Shown piece after piece: positions 1 to 10,440 of a DNA stretch of 64,000 nucleotides. Under the pieces are notes generated by a model, which had not been told where the DNA came from, did not search any database, and saw nothing but the letters and a program-made list of their open reading frames with translations. The stretch comes from Antrihabitans stalactiti. Its GTDB lineage: Bacteria > Actinomycetota > Actinomycetes > Mycobacteriales > Mycobacteriaceae. A program made the translations under genes and the position numbers. The DNA lies in the NCBI RefSeq assembly GCF_012932915.1, contig NZ_VCQU01000009.1, positions 248,001 to 312,000 on the forward strand. Direction: 5' to 3'. Every line of letters begins with the position of its first letter. Position 1 is the first letter of the stretch.

Positions 1-1
1 G

Positions 2-3000
2 CCGGACCTGCTGTCCGCATGGGGCCAATTGTCCTCGGGCGCAACACCGGTGCTCCCGGAACCGACCACGTCGATGCGGCGATGGGCACATGCGCTGGCG
101 GACGAGGCGCACAAGCCCGATCGAGTGGCAGAACTTTCGTTGTGGCGCAGCATCATCGATGGTCCTGACCCGCTCGTCGGCGGACGCGACCTCGACCCCG
201 CGGTAGATCTGGCAAGCACGGTCCAGACGGTCACCGTCGAGGTGTCCGCGGAAATCACCGACGCCCTGCTGACCCGGCTACCCGCCGCCTTCCACGGCGG
301 GGTCAACGACGGGCTGCTGACCGCGCTGACGTTGGCATTGCTGACATGGCGGGGGCGGCGCGGAGTGACCGAAGCCTCGGCACTGATCCGCCTCGAAGGG
401 CACGGTCGCGAAGACGCCGTCCTCCCCGGCGCAGACACCTCGCGGACGGCGGGTTGGTTCACCACGCTCTTCCCGATCCGGCTCGATCTCCGCGACATCG
501 ATACCGACGAGGCATGGTCAGGCGGCTCGGCGATGAACAATGCGATAAAGGCCGTCAAGGAGCAACTACGTGCGGTGCCAGACAAGGGAATCGGCTACGG
601 CCTGCTGCGTTGCCTCAACGAGGAGACCGCTCCACAGTTGCCACATCGGCTACCCGGCCAGATCAGTTTCAACTACCTCGGCCGCGTCGGCGCAGCCGAA
701 ATGCCCGAGGGCTTAGCAGGACTCGGCTGGCTTCCGACCGACGAACTCGGCGACCTTGCGCTCCGCATGAATCACGACATGCCGGCAGCCGCCGTGATCG
801 ATGTCAATGCCATGGTCAAGGGCGACCGCCTTTCCGCCCATTTCAGCTACCCGGAGACGTTGCTGGATCGTGGCGATGTCGACGAGTTCGCCGACCTGTG
901 GCTGGCTGCCCTCGCTCAGGTCGCACGGCATGCGCAGTCATCGACAGCGGGCGGTCACACACCATCCGATTTCACCCTCGTCGACGTCGCGCAGCGCGAT
1001 ATCGAAGTGTGGGAAGCGCGTTATCCATCGTTGGACGACGTCTGGCCACTGTCACCGCTCCAGGCTGGACTGCTGTTCCATGGAATGCTCGCCGATTCGT
1101 CGGTCGACGCCTACGTCGTCCAGCTGGTTCTCACCCTTTTCGGAGACGTCGACAGTGCTCGACTTCGCGTCGCGGCGCAGGCGATGACGTCGCGGTATCC
1201 GAATCTTCATGCGGCATTCGTGGTCGACTCCAGCGGGCAATCGGTCCAGGTTGTCGGGCGAAACAGCGCGGTCCCGTGGGCGGAGCTGGATCTGCGCGAC
1301 GTGGCCGGCGCCGATCGCGATGCGAGGTTCGCCGACATCGCAGCAGCAGACCACACCGCCGGCTTCGATTTCGCAGCTCCGCCGCTGATTCGATTCACCC
1401 TTGTACGGGTCGGCGAGACCGCCTGGAAGCTGATCGTCACAAACCATCACATCCTGATGGATGGCTGGTCCATGCCGCTGCTGATGCGCGACCTTCTCGT
1501 GCTGTACGCCACGCGAGGCGACACATCGGCCCTTCCTCCCGTCGCCTCGTACAAGACCTATCTCGCATGGCTCGCGGACTGGGATGCGACAACCTCGGTC
1601 CAGGCCTGGCGCGACGCGCTCGCAGGCATCGACGAGCCGACGCTCCTCGCCGCACCGAACCCAGAACGACGAAATTCCGGCACTGGCCGGATCGAGTTCG
1701 GCCTGAACGAGGAGCAGACGGTGGCAGCAACCGAGGTTGCCGCCCGGTTGGGCATAACGATGAACACCCTCGTCCAGTGCGCATGGGGCATTGTGCTCGG
1801 GCACGCTCTCGGTCGGGATGACGTCGTGTTCGGTGCGACAGTCTCGGGGCGGCCACCACAGCTGGCGGGAGTCGAATCCATGGTCGGCCTGTTCATCAAC
1901 ACCATTCCGGTCCGGATGCGTTTCGAGCCCAGCCACACCGTCGCCGCGTTGTTACGACAGGCGCAACACGATCAAGCGAAGCTGCTCGATCACCACTACC
2001 TGGGCCTCCCAGCGATTCACTCTGCAGTCGGCAGCGGCGCACAATTCGACACGCTGGTGGTCTACGAGTCCTATCCCGTCGACGCAGAAGGTCTCCGCCA
2101 GCAGGCTGCAGACATCGATGGCATGTCGGTCGGCGGAATCGAAGGCGGCGACACAACCCACTATCCGATGACCCTTGTCCTGCACAAGGACAACTGCCTC
2201 GAAGGCATTGCGACCTACGCCCTCGATCTTTTCGACGAGGTCTTTGCCGAGGCGATGGTCGATCGGCTGGTCCGTGTACTCGCCGCTGTTGTCGACGATC
2301 CCGAGGGCAGTGTCGGTGACATCGAGCTGATCACGAAGGCCGAACGCACAGAACTGGTTACGCGGGTCGGCGCCAATGGTTCGCCACCTGGTCTGCTCTC
2401 CGACCTGATCACACGGGCAGTAGAGCGAAATCCGGAAGGGATCGCGATTACGTTCGAAGGCGCATCGACGTCCTACCGCGCATTCGACGAAGCGTCCAAT
2501 CAGCTGGCGCGAGTTCTTATCCAACGTGGAGTCGGACCCGAAGATGCTGTCGCGCTTGCTATTCCGCGCTCGACTGAATCAGTGGTGGCGCTCGCAGCAG
2601 TAGCCAAGTCAGGTGCCGCTTTCGTCCCGGTCGATCCAAAATACCCCTCGGAGCGGGTAGCCGACATGATCGCGGATTGTGGTGCGACGGTGGGATTTAC
2701 GTTAACGAGCCTACGTCCGGAATTGCCCGATTCCGTATCCTGGATAGCGTTGGACGATCCGTCCTGCGTCGCTGCCGCAACGCTGTGCTCGGCAGCCCGG
2801 GTAACCGACGCCGACCGGATTCGGCCGTTGCGGCCGGCTCATCCGTCCTACGTCGTGTACACGTCCGGATCGACTGGGGTGCCGAAAGGCGTTGTGGTTA
2901 CTCATGCCGGCCTACCGAACTTTTCCGCCGAGCAACGCGAGCGGTACACGGTGACGACAGAGTCACGCATCCTGCATTTCGCGTCTCCGTCGTTCGACGG

Positions 3001-4981
3001 CTCGGTACTCGAATTCTTGATGGCGATCGGTGCCGGCGCGACCTTGGTCGTCGCGCCGCCGACGATCTACGGCGGCGCAGATCTGTCCGCGTTCATCGCG
3101 CAGGAGCACGTGACGCATGCGTTCATCACAACTGCGGCGCTCTCCTCCATGGACCCGACGGGACTCGACTCGTTGCGAGTTGTCTGCACCGGGGGCGAAG
3201 CGTGCCCGCCAGATCTGGCAGCGCGGTGGGCAGGTACCGACGCCGCAGGGAGCAGGAATTTCTACAACGCCTACGGACCGACGGAGACGACGATCATCAC
3301 GATGATCAGCAACCCGCTGACCGCGCAGTCACTCCTCACGATCGGCGGACCGATCCGTGGAACGCAGGCGTTGGTCCTCGACCGGCAGCTTCGCCCGGTT
3401 CCTCCGGGTGTGCCCGGTGAGCTGTACATCAGTGGAGTACAGCTGGCACGCGGCTATCGCGCGCGCCCGGAATTGAACGCCGCCCGGTTCGTTGCAAATC
3501 CGTTCGCGGTCGGTATCGGCGACCGAATGTACCGCACCGGCGACATCGTGCGCTGGACCGCGCGAGGTGAGTTGGAATTCATCGGACGCGCGGACTTCCA
3601 GGTGAAGCTTCGCGGCTTCCGTATCGAACTCGGTGAGATCGAGGCGGTGCTCGCCGCCCTGCCGACTGTCGGTCAGACCACGGTGATGGTCCGTTCCGAC
3701 TCCGTGGCAGGCGATCAACTGGTGGGTTACCTCGTGCCGGCAACACCGGAGTGCGTTATCGACACGGCCGCAGTGCGCGCCGCGGTCGCCGAGAAACTGC
3801 CCGCGCATATGGTTCCAGCCGCATTGGTGGTCTTGAACTCGTTGCCGCTCAACATCAACGGCAAGGTAGACCGAAAGGCGCTGCCCGCCCCGGACTCGGG
3901 GACCCGCGAATACCGGGCGCCGTCTACCCCGCTGGAGCGGACCATTGCCGACGCATTCGCCGACACGCTCGGTGTCGAGCAGGTAGGTCTCGACGACTCG
4001 TTCTTCGAACTAGGCGGCAATTCATTGCTTGCGATGGCCGTGATCGGCAGATTGCGAAATGCCCTCGACACCCCCATTCCCGTGGTGTGGATCTTCGACG
4101 AACCAACGACGGCCGCTCTGTCGCGACGGATCGCCGCGTCCGACGGTAGTGAGAGTGACGCCGACAGCGGAGGTCTCGGAATGCAAGTCCTGCTTCCGAT
4201 CCGGCTCGGCGGAGATCGCGAACCACTCGTTTGTATCCACCCCGCCTCTGGCATCGCGTGGTGTTATCAAGGCCTCGCGGAGACGGTGGACCCGGGACGG
4301 CCGATCTACGGACTGCAATCCCCCGATCTCAGCGGCGACGACAGCCCGCCCGCCTCGGTCATCGAGTTCGCTGATCGATACGTGCGCGAGATCCGGTCGA
4401 TCCAACCCCACGGTCCGTATCACCTGTTGGGGTGGTCGTTCGGTGGCGTGATCGCACACGAGATTGCCGTGCGACTGCGCGAATTCGGTGAGGAGGTCGG
4501 GCTTCTCGCAATGCTCGACTCCGACTGGGGGTTGTACGACGACGTCGACTATCCGCCGATGTCTGCGGGCGACTTCGTGCACACGTTCGGCCCCAGTTTT
4601 GGCATCGACTTCGTTCCACCGCAATTGTCTGCGTCGGAAGTCGCGCGACTGATTGCCGATCGATTCGGACTGGACGACCAATTGCTCAGCGCCGCAACGC
4701 TCCAGCGGATAACCGATGCGTACAACCGGACCGCACAGACACGCCGAGGCCACCATCGGTCCTTGTTCGACGGCGACCTGGTCTATTTCGCAGCGACGTT
4801 GGGCGAGCAAGTGCCGGAATACGGAGCAGCCGGTTGGCAACCTTTCATCGGCGGCGAGATCGTCGACTACGGCATCGCTGCCACGCACGACGACCTCACA
4901 TCCCCCGACGTGCTGCCCACCATTGCGTCCGTACTCAACGACGTATTGAACAGCCGGACCCGTGCGGTGGCGCAGTCATGA
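2..4981 (+). CDS. Non-ribosomal peptide synthetase, terminal module (5' end outside window)
   Basis: The frame is open from the first base, so this is the 3' part of a larger gene. It begins within an epimerization domain (LEGHGRE near nt 400, FNYLGR near nt 670). A condensation domain follows (PLSPLQAGLLFHG near nt 1050; catalytic HHILMDG at 1445-1465). The adenylation domain shows YTSGSTGVPKG near 2857, NAYGPTE near 3265, YRTGD near 3530 and NGKVDRKALP near 3857. The carrier domain has the phosphopantetheine serine in LGGNSL near 4012. A type I thioesterase ends the protein (GWSFGG near 4430, likely catalytic His in ATHDDL near 4880). An upstream E domain implies that the donor residue is D-configured. 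The TE means this module releases the finished peptide. The stop overlaps the next ABC-transporter start (ATGA), implying coupled translation with an exporter. Substrate and product are not identified. Confidence 0.95.
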   Translation, partial: PDLLSAWGQLSSGATPVLPEPTTSMRRWAHALADEAHKPDRVAELSLWRSIIDGPDPLVGGRDLDPAVDLASTVQTVTVEVSAEITDALLTRLPAAFHGGVNDGLLTALTLALLTWRGRRGVTEASALIRLEGHGREDAVLPGADTSRTAGWFTTLFPIRLDLRDIDTDEAWSGGSAMNNAIKAVKEQLRAVPDKGIGYGLLRCLNEETAPQLPHRLPGQISFNYLGRVGAAEMPEGLAGLGWLPTDELGDLALRMNHDMPAAAVIDVNAMVKGDRLSAHFSYPETLLDRGDVDEFADLWLAALAQVARHAQSSTAGGHTPSDFTLVDVAQRDIEVWEARYPSLDDVWPLSPLQAGLLFHGMLADSSVDAYVVQLVLTLFGDVDSARLRVAAQAMTSRYPNLHAAFVVDSSGQSVQVVGRNSAVPWAELDLRDVAGADRDARFADIAAADHTAGFDFAAPPLIRFTLVRVGETAWKLIVTNHHILMDGWSMPLLMRDLLVLYATRGDTSALPPVASYKTYLAWLADWDATTSVQAWRDALAGIDEPTLLAAPNPERRNSGTGRIEFGLNEEQTVAATEVAARLGITMNTLVQCAWGIVLGHALGRDDVVFGATVSGRPPQLAGVESMVGLFINTIPVRMRFEPSHTVAALLRQAQHDQAKLLDHHYLGLPAIHSAVGSGAQFDTLVVYESYPVDAEGLRQQAADIDGMSVGGIEGGDTTHYPMTLVLHKDNCLEGIATYALDLFDEVFAEAMVDRLVRVLAAVVDDPEGSVGDIELITKAERTELVTRVGANGSPPGLLSDLITRAVERNPEGIAITFEGASTSYRAFDEASNQLARVLIQRGVGPEDAVALAIPRSTESVVALAAVAKSGAAFVPVDPKYPSERVADMIADCGATVGFTLTSLRPELPDSVSWIALDDPSCVAAATLCSAARVTDADRIRPLRPAHPSYVVYTSGSTGVPKGVVVTHAGLPNFSAEQRERYTVTTESRILHFASPSFDGSVLEFLMAIGAGATLVVAPPTIYGGADLSAFIAQEHVTHAFITTAALSSMDPTGLDSLRVVCTGGEACPPDLAARWAGTDAAGSRNFYNAYGPTETTIITMISNPLTAQSLLTIGGPIRGTQALVLDRQLRPVPPGVPGELYISGVQLARGYRARPELNAARFVANPFAVGIGDRMYRTGDIVRWTARGELEFIGRADFQVKLRGFRIELGEIEAVLAALPTVGQTTVMVRSDSVAGDQLVGYLVPATPECVIDTAAVRAAVAEKLPAHMVPAALVVLNSLPLNINGKVDRKALPAPDSGTREYRAPSTPLERTIADAFADTLGVEQVGLDDSFFELGGNSLLAMAVIGRLRNALDTPIPVVWIFDEPTTAALSRRIAASDGSESDADSGGLGMQVLLPIRLGGDREPLVCIHPASGIAWCYQGLAETVDPGRPIYGLQSPDLSGDDSPPASVIEFADRYVREIRSIQPHGPYHLLGWSFGGVIAHEIAVRLREFGEEVGLLAMLDSDWGLYDDVDYPPMSAGDFVHTFGPSFGIDFVPPQLSASEVARLIADRFGLDDQLLSAATLQRITDAYNRTAQTRRGHHRSLFDGDLVYFAATLGEQVPEYGAAGWQPFIGGEIVDYGIAATHDDLTSPDVLPTIASVLNDVLNSRTRAVAQS

Positions 4982-5931
4982 ATTCGGACCTGGCAGTCGT
5001 CGTCGACGGAGTCGAGAAGTCCTTCGGCACCGTGAAAGCGTTGCGCGGCATCAGTTTCGACGTCGGCCGTGGACAGATTCTCGGCGTACTGGGGCCAAAC
5101 GGCGCGGGCAAGACGACGATGGTGAACATCTTGTCCACGTTGATCGATGCCGATCGCGGTCGTGCCTCCGTCGCCGGGCACGACGTCAGAACAGAGGCGC
5201 CGAGTGTGCGTCGAAAGATCATGCTGACCGGGCAGTACGCGGCCCTGGACGACATGCTGACCGGAGCAGAGAACCTGGTGATGTTCGGCCGCTTGATGGG
5301 CATGACCAAGCGCGAAGCTCGTTCGAGGGCAACGCATCTCATCAAGGAATTCGATCTCGTGGATGCGACGAATCGACGGGTCGGCACCTACTCCGGCGGT
5401 ATGCGCAGACGCATCGACATCGCGTGCGGGCTCGTCGTCATGCCCGAAGTGGTCTTCCTCGACGAGCCCACCACCGGTCTGGATCCGCGCAGCCGCCAAT
5501 CCGTCTGGGACCTTGTCAGCAGCTTCAAGGAATTCGGAATCACGACGTTGCTCACGACGCAATACCTCGAGGAAGCCGACGCGCTCAGCGACCGGATCAT
5601 CGTGATCGATCACGGGACGGTCATCGCCGAGGGCACCGCCGACGAGCTGAAGGAAAGGACCGGCGGGAGCTACTGCGAAGTCGTCCCGCTCGAACTGACC
5701 GACATGCCGACGATCGTGGCCGAACTCGGTTCGATGTTGCCAGACGAGTATCGGACGGCGCTGCTTCGGGACGCAGACCGAGTCGTCGTGCCCGCACCTG
5801 AAGGCGCCAAGACTTTGACGGAGATTTTGCGTCGGCTCGACTGCGCAAACATCGATCTTCGTGACATCGCACTCCGGCGGCCGTCGCTCGACGATGTCTT
5901 CCTGTCCTTGACCGGTCAGGTGGCGCAATGA
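4978..5931 (+). CDS. ABC transporter ATP-binding protein, DrrA family
   Basis: This is a cytoplasmic ATPase of a drug- or peptide-exporting ABC transporter of about 317 residues. Visible motifs are Walker A GPNGAGKTT, the signature YSGGMRRRIDIA and Walker B VVFLDEPTTGLD, followed by the C-terminal extension typical of the daunorubicin-resistance ATPase family. I chose the ATG at 4978 because it overlaps the NRPS stop as ATGA and starts just before the first beta strand. An upstream in-frame extension would lie inside the NRPS gene. Its stop overlaps the next permease start. The context indicates export of the NRPS product or self-resistance to it. Confidence 0.93.
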   Translation: MNSDLAVVVDGVEKSFGTVKALRGISFDVGRGQILGVLGPNGAGKTTMVNILSTLIDADRGRASVAGHDVRTEAPSVRRKIMLTGQYAALDDMLTGAENLVMFGRLMGMTKREARSRATHLIKEFDLVDATNRRVGTYSGGMRRRIDIACGLVVMPEVVFLDEPTTGLDPRSRQSVWDLVSSFKEFGITTLLTTQYLEEADALSDRIIVIDHGTVIAEGTADELKERTGGSYCEVVPLELTDMPTIVAELGSMLPDEYRTALLRDADRVVVPAPEGAKTLTEILRRLDCANIDLRDIALRRPSLDDVFLSLTGQVAQ

Positions 5932-6743
5932 GTCTCGCTGCCACGGTTGCGCGCCGACCGGAGCCGACGGCCATCCGCCAGTGGTGGGTGCTCACCGTCC
6001 GCTTGACCCAGCCGTCGCTCCGCAACGGCGAGATGGTGCTCGCCGCCCTCGCGCCACCGTTGTTCACCTTGGGCTTCTACGTGCCGCTCAACATCGTGAT
6101 GTCGGTGTTCGGACACGGGCTCAGCAGTTATGCGCAGTTCCTCATGCCGATCATCGTCCTCCAGTCGCTCGGATCGAACGCTCTGACAGCAGCGTTCCGA
6201 TCGGCGAGCGACGCCGCTGACGGCATGAACCAACGCTTCAACTCGATGCCCATCGGACGGCTCGTTCCGTTGGCGGCACGAACGGCAATGAACGTATTCC
6301 GCGCGGTCGTGTCCGTCATCATCGCGATCATCTCCGGATACGTCATCGGGTTCCGGTTTGCGAACGGCGCACTGCACACCGTCGGCTTCTGCCTGTTCGC
6401 GCTGGCCGTCGCGACCGCGCTATCGCTCGGCGCCGACGTACTCGGGTCGCTGTCGCGCAGCCCGGAGGCGACAACGCAGTCTCTCGCGCTTCCGATGCTG
6501 ATCCTCGGCATGCTGTCGACCGGTTTCGCCCCTGCGAGGCAGTTTCCTGAATGGATTCAGCCGTTCACTCGAAACCAACCCATTTCGCAGTTCGTGTACG
6601 CGCTTCGTGCACTCGCGGGCGACACAACATCCGGTGCCGGCTCGGTGTCGTGGGCGTTGATGGGTCCGCCCCTGGCATGGGTCATCGCGATGGTGGTCGT
6701 CTTCGTGCCGTTGTCGATCATCGTCAGTGCAAGGAGGGCCTAA
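5928..6743 (+). CDS. ABC-2 type transporter permease (DrrB-like)
   Basis: This 271-residue integral membrane protein has about six hydrophobic segments, for example around VLAALAPPLFTLGFYVPL, FLMPIIVLQSLGSNALTA and a C-terminal MVVVFVPLSIIV. It matches the ABC-2 permease family that pairs with DrrA ATPases. The start ATG overlaps the stop of the ATPase gene (ATGA). The stop shares a base with the next permease start, so four genes from the NRPS onward appear translationally coupled. Export of the peptide is inferred from context only. Confidence 0.9.
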   Translation: MSLAATVARRPEPTAIRQWWVLTVRLTQPSLRNGEMVLAALAPPLFTLGFYVPLNIVMSVFGHGLSSYAQFLMPIIVLQSLGSNALTAAFRSASDAADGMNQRFNSMPIGRLVPLAARTAMNVFRAVVSVIIAIISGYVIGFRFANGALHTVGFCLFALAVATALSLGADVLGSLSRSPEATTQSLALPMLILGMLSTGFAPARQFPEWIQPFTRNQPISQFVYALRALAGDTTSGAGSVSWALMGPPLAWVIAMVVVFVPLSIIVSARRA

Positions 6744-7540
6744 TGGCGGTCCACGAGTTGCCCGCCGAGCATTCGGTTCGCTCGCTGGTCGTGCACACTG
6801 CCATCCACACAAACAGGTTGTTGCTGCGTTGGGTTCGCGACCCGGTCACGCTGGCACAGTCGACATTGTTCCCCGCGCTAATGTTGGTCATGCTGAACAT
6901 CGTTTTGGGGCGCCAGGTTTCGGCGTTCGCCGGGCATGACGCACTGCACATGACGGTACCGATGACGGCGATAGTCGGTGTGATGACGGGGTCCGTCGTC
7001 AGTGCTGTCGCGCTCGGTCGGGAACGACGAACCGGGTTGCTCGCCCGATTCTGGGTGCTGCCCTGCCACCGTGCGTCCGGCCTGGTATCGCGAATTCTTG
7101 CCGACGCCGCACGGATCCTGTTGTGCACCATCGTGATCGTGGGCACTGGCTGCGCAATCGGATTCCGCTTCGACAACGGCATCGGCCCCACGGTCTGCTA
7201 TTTCGTTGTACCGCTGCTGTTCGGTTTGGCGTTTACGACGGCGGTTACGGCGATCGCGGTATTCACTGCCAAAGCTGCTCTGGTCGAAGGTATCTCGTTG
7301 GGGACCTCGCTGTTGATGTTCTTCAGCACAGGATTCGTTCCGCTGCAGGCTTATCCGCAGTGGGCGCGGCCCGTGGTCGAGCAGCAACCGATGTCGAAGG
7401 CCATCGACGCGATGATGGGACTGTCTCTCGGTGGTCCCGTGCGCGGACCGATGATCGCGGTCATTGCGTGGTCGTTATCCATCATCGCAATCTTCGCGGT
7501 CCCGGCTGCGATCGGCTATCGGCGCGCGTCCCGCAGGTGA
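6743..7540 (+). CDS. ABC-2 type transporter permease (DrrC-like)
   Basis: This second ABC-2 permease has 265 residues and is homologous in layout to the preceding gene. Shared features are TLFPALMLVMLNIVLG, the STGFVPLQAYPQWARP region and a hydrophobic C-terminus. The start ATG at 6743 overlaps the previous TAA by one base, and AAGGAGG directly upstream (6731-6737) is a strong Shine-Dalgarno. A longer open frame reaching back to 6551 is not used because it runs inside the upstream gene. With its neighbours it forms a DrrA-B-C style exporter with two different permeases. It ends one base before the convergent thiG stop, so the two transcripts must terminate inside coding sequence. Confidence 0.9.
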   Translation: MAVHELPAEHSVRSLVVHTAIHTNRLLLRWVRDPVTLAQSTLFPALMLVMLNIVLGRQVSAFAGHDALHMTVPMTAIVGVMTGSVVSAVALGRERRTGLLARFWVLPCHRASGLVSRILADAARILLCTIVIVGTGCAIGFRFDNGIGPTVCYFVVPLLFGLAFTTAVTAIAVFTAKAALVEGISLGTSLLMFFSTGFVPLQAYPQWARPVVEQQPMSKAIDAMMGLSLGGPVRGPMIAVIAWSLSIIAIFAVPAAIGYRRASRR

Positions 7541-7541
7541 G

Positions 7542-8516
<975 letters not shown>

Positions 8517-8520
<4 letters not shown>

Positions 8521-9593
8521 TGTTTCGCTCCTGCATCGTGGTTGAACCGCTCAGGGTCGGCACACTTGACTTCGACCAGCGTCGTGCCGTCGAGTAGCGC
8601 GAGAATCGCGTCGACGGTGATCGGGACCAGCAATATTCCGTTGCGGCCGTGGCCGGAGGCGACCACGACTCGTTCCGACAATCGGCCGATCAGCGGCAAG
8701 TTGTCGGGGCTCATCGGTCGCAGGCCGGCGCCGCATTCAGCAAGTTCGTATTCGCCGATGCTCGGCAGCAGAGTTTGGGCGTCGGCAAGCAAATCGCGCA
8801 CGCCTGCAACGGTGACCTGGGTGTCGCGCCCGGACTCGTATTGCGTTGCACCGACGACGATTCCGTCGCCTCGCGGCACCAGATAGACCGGCCGCCCGTG
8901 GACCCGGGCCCGCACGACCCGACTCGGCGGCGGTTCGGTCCCCGGCCTGCTACGCAACCGCAGGATCTCGCCTTTGACCGCACGTACCGGCAGTCCCGGC
9001 CACAGCGTCGCGGTCCGGTCACCAGCGGCCAACACGATCTGGTCCGCAACGAGTTCGTCGAGGTCGGCGACCGCGCGCTCGACGATCTCGACTCCAGCGT
9101 CGACTGCGGCACTGCGCACCGCGTCGAGCAGCGCCCTGTTGTCGACTGCCAGTTCGGATGGCGCCGACAGCCCGAGGCGAACACTTCGTGAGAGCGACGG
9201 CTCAGCCTCGCGAACCTGGGCCCGAGACAGAACTTCGAGGTGATAACCCTGCGCACCAACCCATTCGGCGACGGTGTGGAGATCCGCGGCGTCGGCGGCG
9301 TCGATCGCGACGCTCAGCGACCCCTTCGCCGTGAAGACCGAGCGACCGGTCACTGCTGCAATGCGGTCCGCAAACTCGGGCCATCGTGCCAACGACGCGG
9401 CGCCGAGCTCGAGCGTGGCTTCCTCGCCGGGCCAGCCCTCCGAGAGCGGGGCCAACATGCCGCCAGCGACCGACGAGGCGCCCGAACCTGGCGCGGGATC
9501 GAACAGTGTGACCTGCCATCCGGTCTGCGCAGCACGCCACGCGATCGACAGCCCGATCACGCCGCCACCGACGACCGCCAATGTTCGCGTCAC
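8517..9593 (-). CDS. thiO: Glycine oxidase ThiO
   Basis: This FAD-dependent amine oxidase (DAO family) makes the dehydroglycine used by ThiG. It has 358 residues. The Rossmann dinucleotide-binding motif [14 protein letters not shown] is at the N-terminus, and a C-terminal segment [14 protein letters not shown] and [13 protein letters not shown] is typical of the family. Translation starts at a GTG (9591-9593). Its Shine-Dalgarno (GGGAGCGAGG, minus strand) lies in the 3' end of the TPP aptamer, which supports direct control of ribosome access. It is the first gene of the thiO-thiS-thiG operon. Confidence 0.95.
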
Positions 9594-9600
9594 TGCTTCA

Positions 9601-9690
9601 CCTCGCTCCCTGCGCCGGCATTGCCCGGATCAGGTCTTGACGGTCGGGCACTCGCCCCTCTCAGCCTCGTCGCAATCGAGGCTCCCGTGT
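9601..9690 (-). ncRNA. TPP riboswitch (THI element) controlling thiO-thiS-thiG
   Basis: Read on the minus strand, the region gives CACGGGAG, then GGCTGAGA, then ACCTGATCCGGGCAATGCC, then GCAGGGA. This is the conserved core of the thiamine pyrophosphate aptamer in the correct order and spacing. The 3' side of the aptamer contains the likely ribosome-binding site of thiO, 8-10 nt before its GTG start. I see no terminator U-run, so translational repression when TPP binds is the likely mechanism (inference). Confidence 0.93.
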
Positions 9691-9708
9691 TCAATTACTC
9701 GTAACCCC

Positions 9709-9725
9709 ACGGTAGCGGCTACCTT
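9709..9725. promoter_or_regulatory. Divergent thiO / thiE promoter region with a 13-bp palindrome
   Basis: A perfect palindrome GGTAGC-G-GCTACC (9711-9723) supplies a -10-like hexamer on each strand. These are TACCTT at 9720-9725 toward thiE and TACCGT (complement of 9709-9714) toward the riboswitch. The thiE hexamer ends 7 nt before the GTG at 9733, which fits a leaderless mRNA. The -10 assignments are by eye. Confidence 0.4.
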
Positions 9726-9732
9726 CGATTTC

Positions 9733-10395
9733 GTGCATCAGCATTCTGTCAGGGGCCAGCATCCACGTGAACGGCTGGCCACCGCATCCCTGTACCTCTG
9801 CACAGACGCCCGTCGCGACAAGGGCGACCTCGCCGAGTTCGCCGACGCTGCGCTCGCCGGTGGCGTCGACATCATCCAACTACGCGACAAAGTCATCGAT
9901 GCGCGCGAAGAACTCGCCGCCCTCGCTGTGCTACGCGCCGCGACGCGGCGGCATGGTGCGCTCCTCGCCGTCAACGACCGGGCCGACATCGCACTCGCAG
10001 CGGGCGCCGACGTGCTGCACCTCGGCCAAGACGATCTACCCGTCCACTACGCGCGCCAGATCCTGGGGAGCGACGTCATCATCGGGCGGTCCACGCACAA
10101 CCGAGCGCAGGCCGGGTTGGCTGCGATCGAGGAGCACACCGACTACTTCTGCACCGGTCCGGTGTGGGCCACCCCCACCAAGCCGGGCCGCCCGGCCGCG
10201 GGCATCGAGCTGGTCCGCGCGACGGCTGAATCCGGTCCGACGCGGCCGTGGTTCGCGATCGGCGGGATCGACAACGCCCGGCTGCCTGAGATCCTCGGTG
10301 CCGGCGCAACCCGCATCGTCGTGGTCCGTGCCATCACGGAGGCCGCCGACCCCGAAGCTGCTGCACGCGAATTGAAAACCCAACTCCCCTCGTGA
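9733..10395 (+). CDS. thiE: Thiamine-phosphate synthase ThiE
   Basis: ThiE joins hydroxymethylpyrimidine diphosphate and thiazole phosphate to form thiamine phosphate. It is about 220 residues long. Family landmarks are [59 protein letters not shown] and FAIGGID. The GTG at 9733 is the only plausible start in frame. It has no Shine-Dalgarno but a -10-like TACCTT sits 7 nt upstream, so it is probably leaderless. It diverges from thiO and lacks the riboswitch. Its TGA stop lies inside a 46-bp palindrome. Confidence 0.94.
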   Translation: MHQHSVRGQHPRERLATASLYLCTDARRDKGDLAEFADAALAGGVDIIQLRDKVIDAREELAALAVLRAATRRHGALLAVNDRADIALAAGADVLHLGQDDLPVHYARQILGSDVIIGRSTHNRAQAGLAAIEEHTDYFCTGPVWATPTKPGRPAAGIELVRATAESGPTRPWFAIGGIDNARLPEILGAGATRIVVVRAITEAADPEAAARELKTQLPS

Positions 10396-10434
10396 GTCTT
10401 TTTGGAGTCCAGGGACTCCAAAAAGACTCACGAG
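10389..10434. terminator. 46-bp palindromic bidirectional terminator (copy 1)
   Basis: Two perfect 22-bp arms (10389-10410 and 10413-10434) are separated by two bases. The outer 21 bp match copy 2 at 18011-18056 exactly. It carries T5/A5 tracts inside the stem, overlaps the thiE stop, and ends 6 bp before the stop of the convergent oxidoreductase gene. Terminator function is inferred from position and structure. Confidence 0.75.
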
Positions 10435-10440
10435 CAGGTG

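Noticed and set aside
4867-5928. 353-codon minus-strand frame opposite the DrrA ATPase
   Set aside because: The composition is His/Arg/Asp-rich, with no start signal or family resemblance. The ATPase on the plus strand is clearly real.
9601-9690. TPP aptamer as a leader of thiE
   Set aside because: Its conserved blocks read correctly only on the minus strand, ending at the thiO ribosome-binding site. thiE begins outside it on the other strand.
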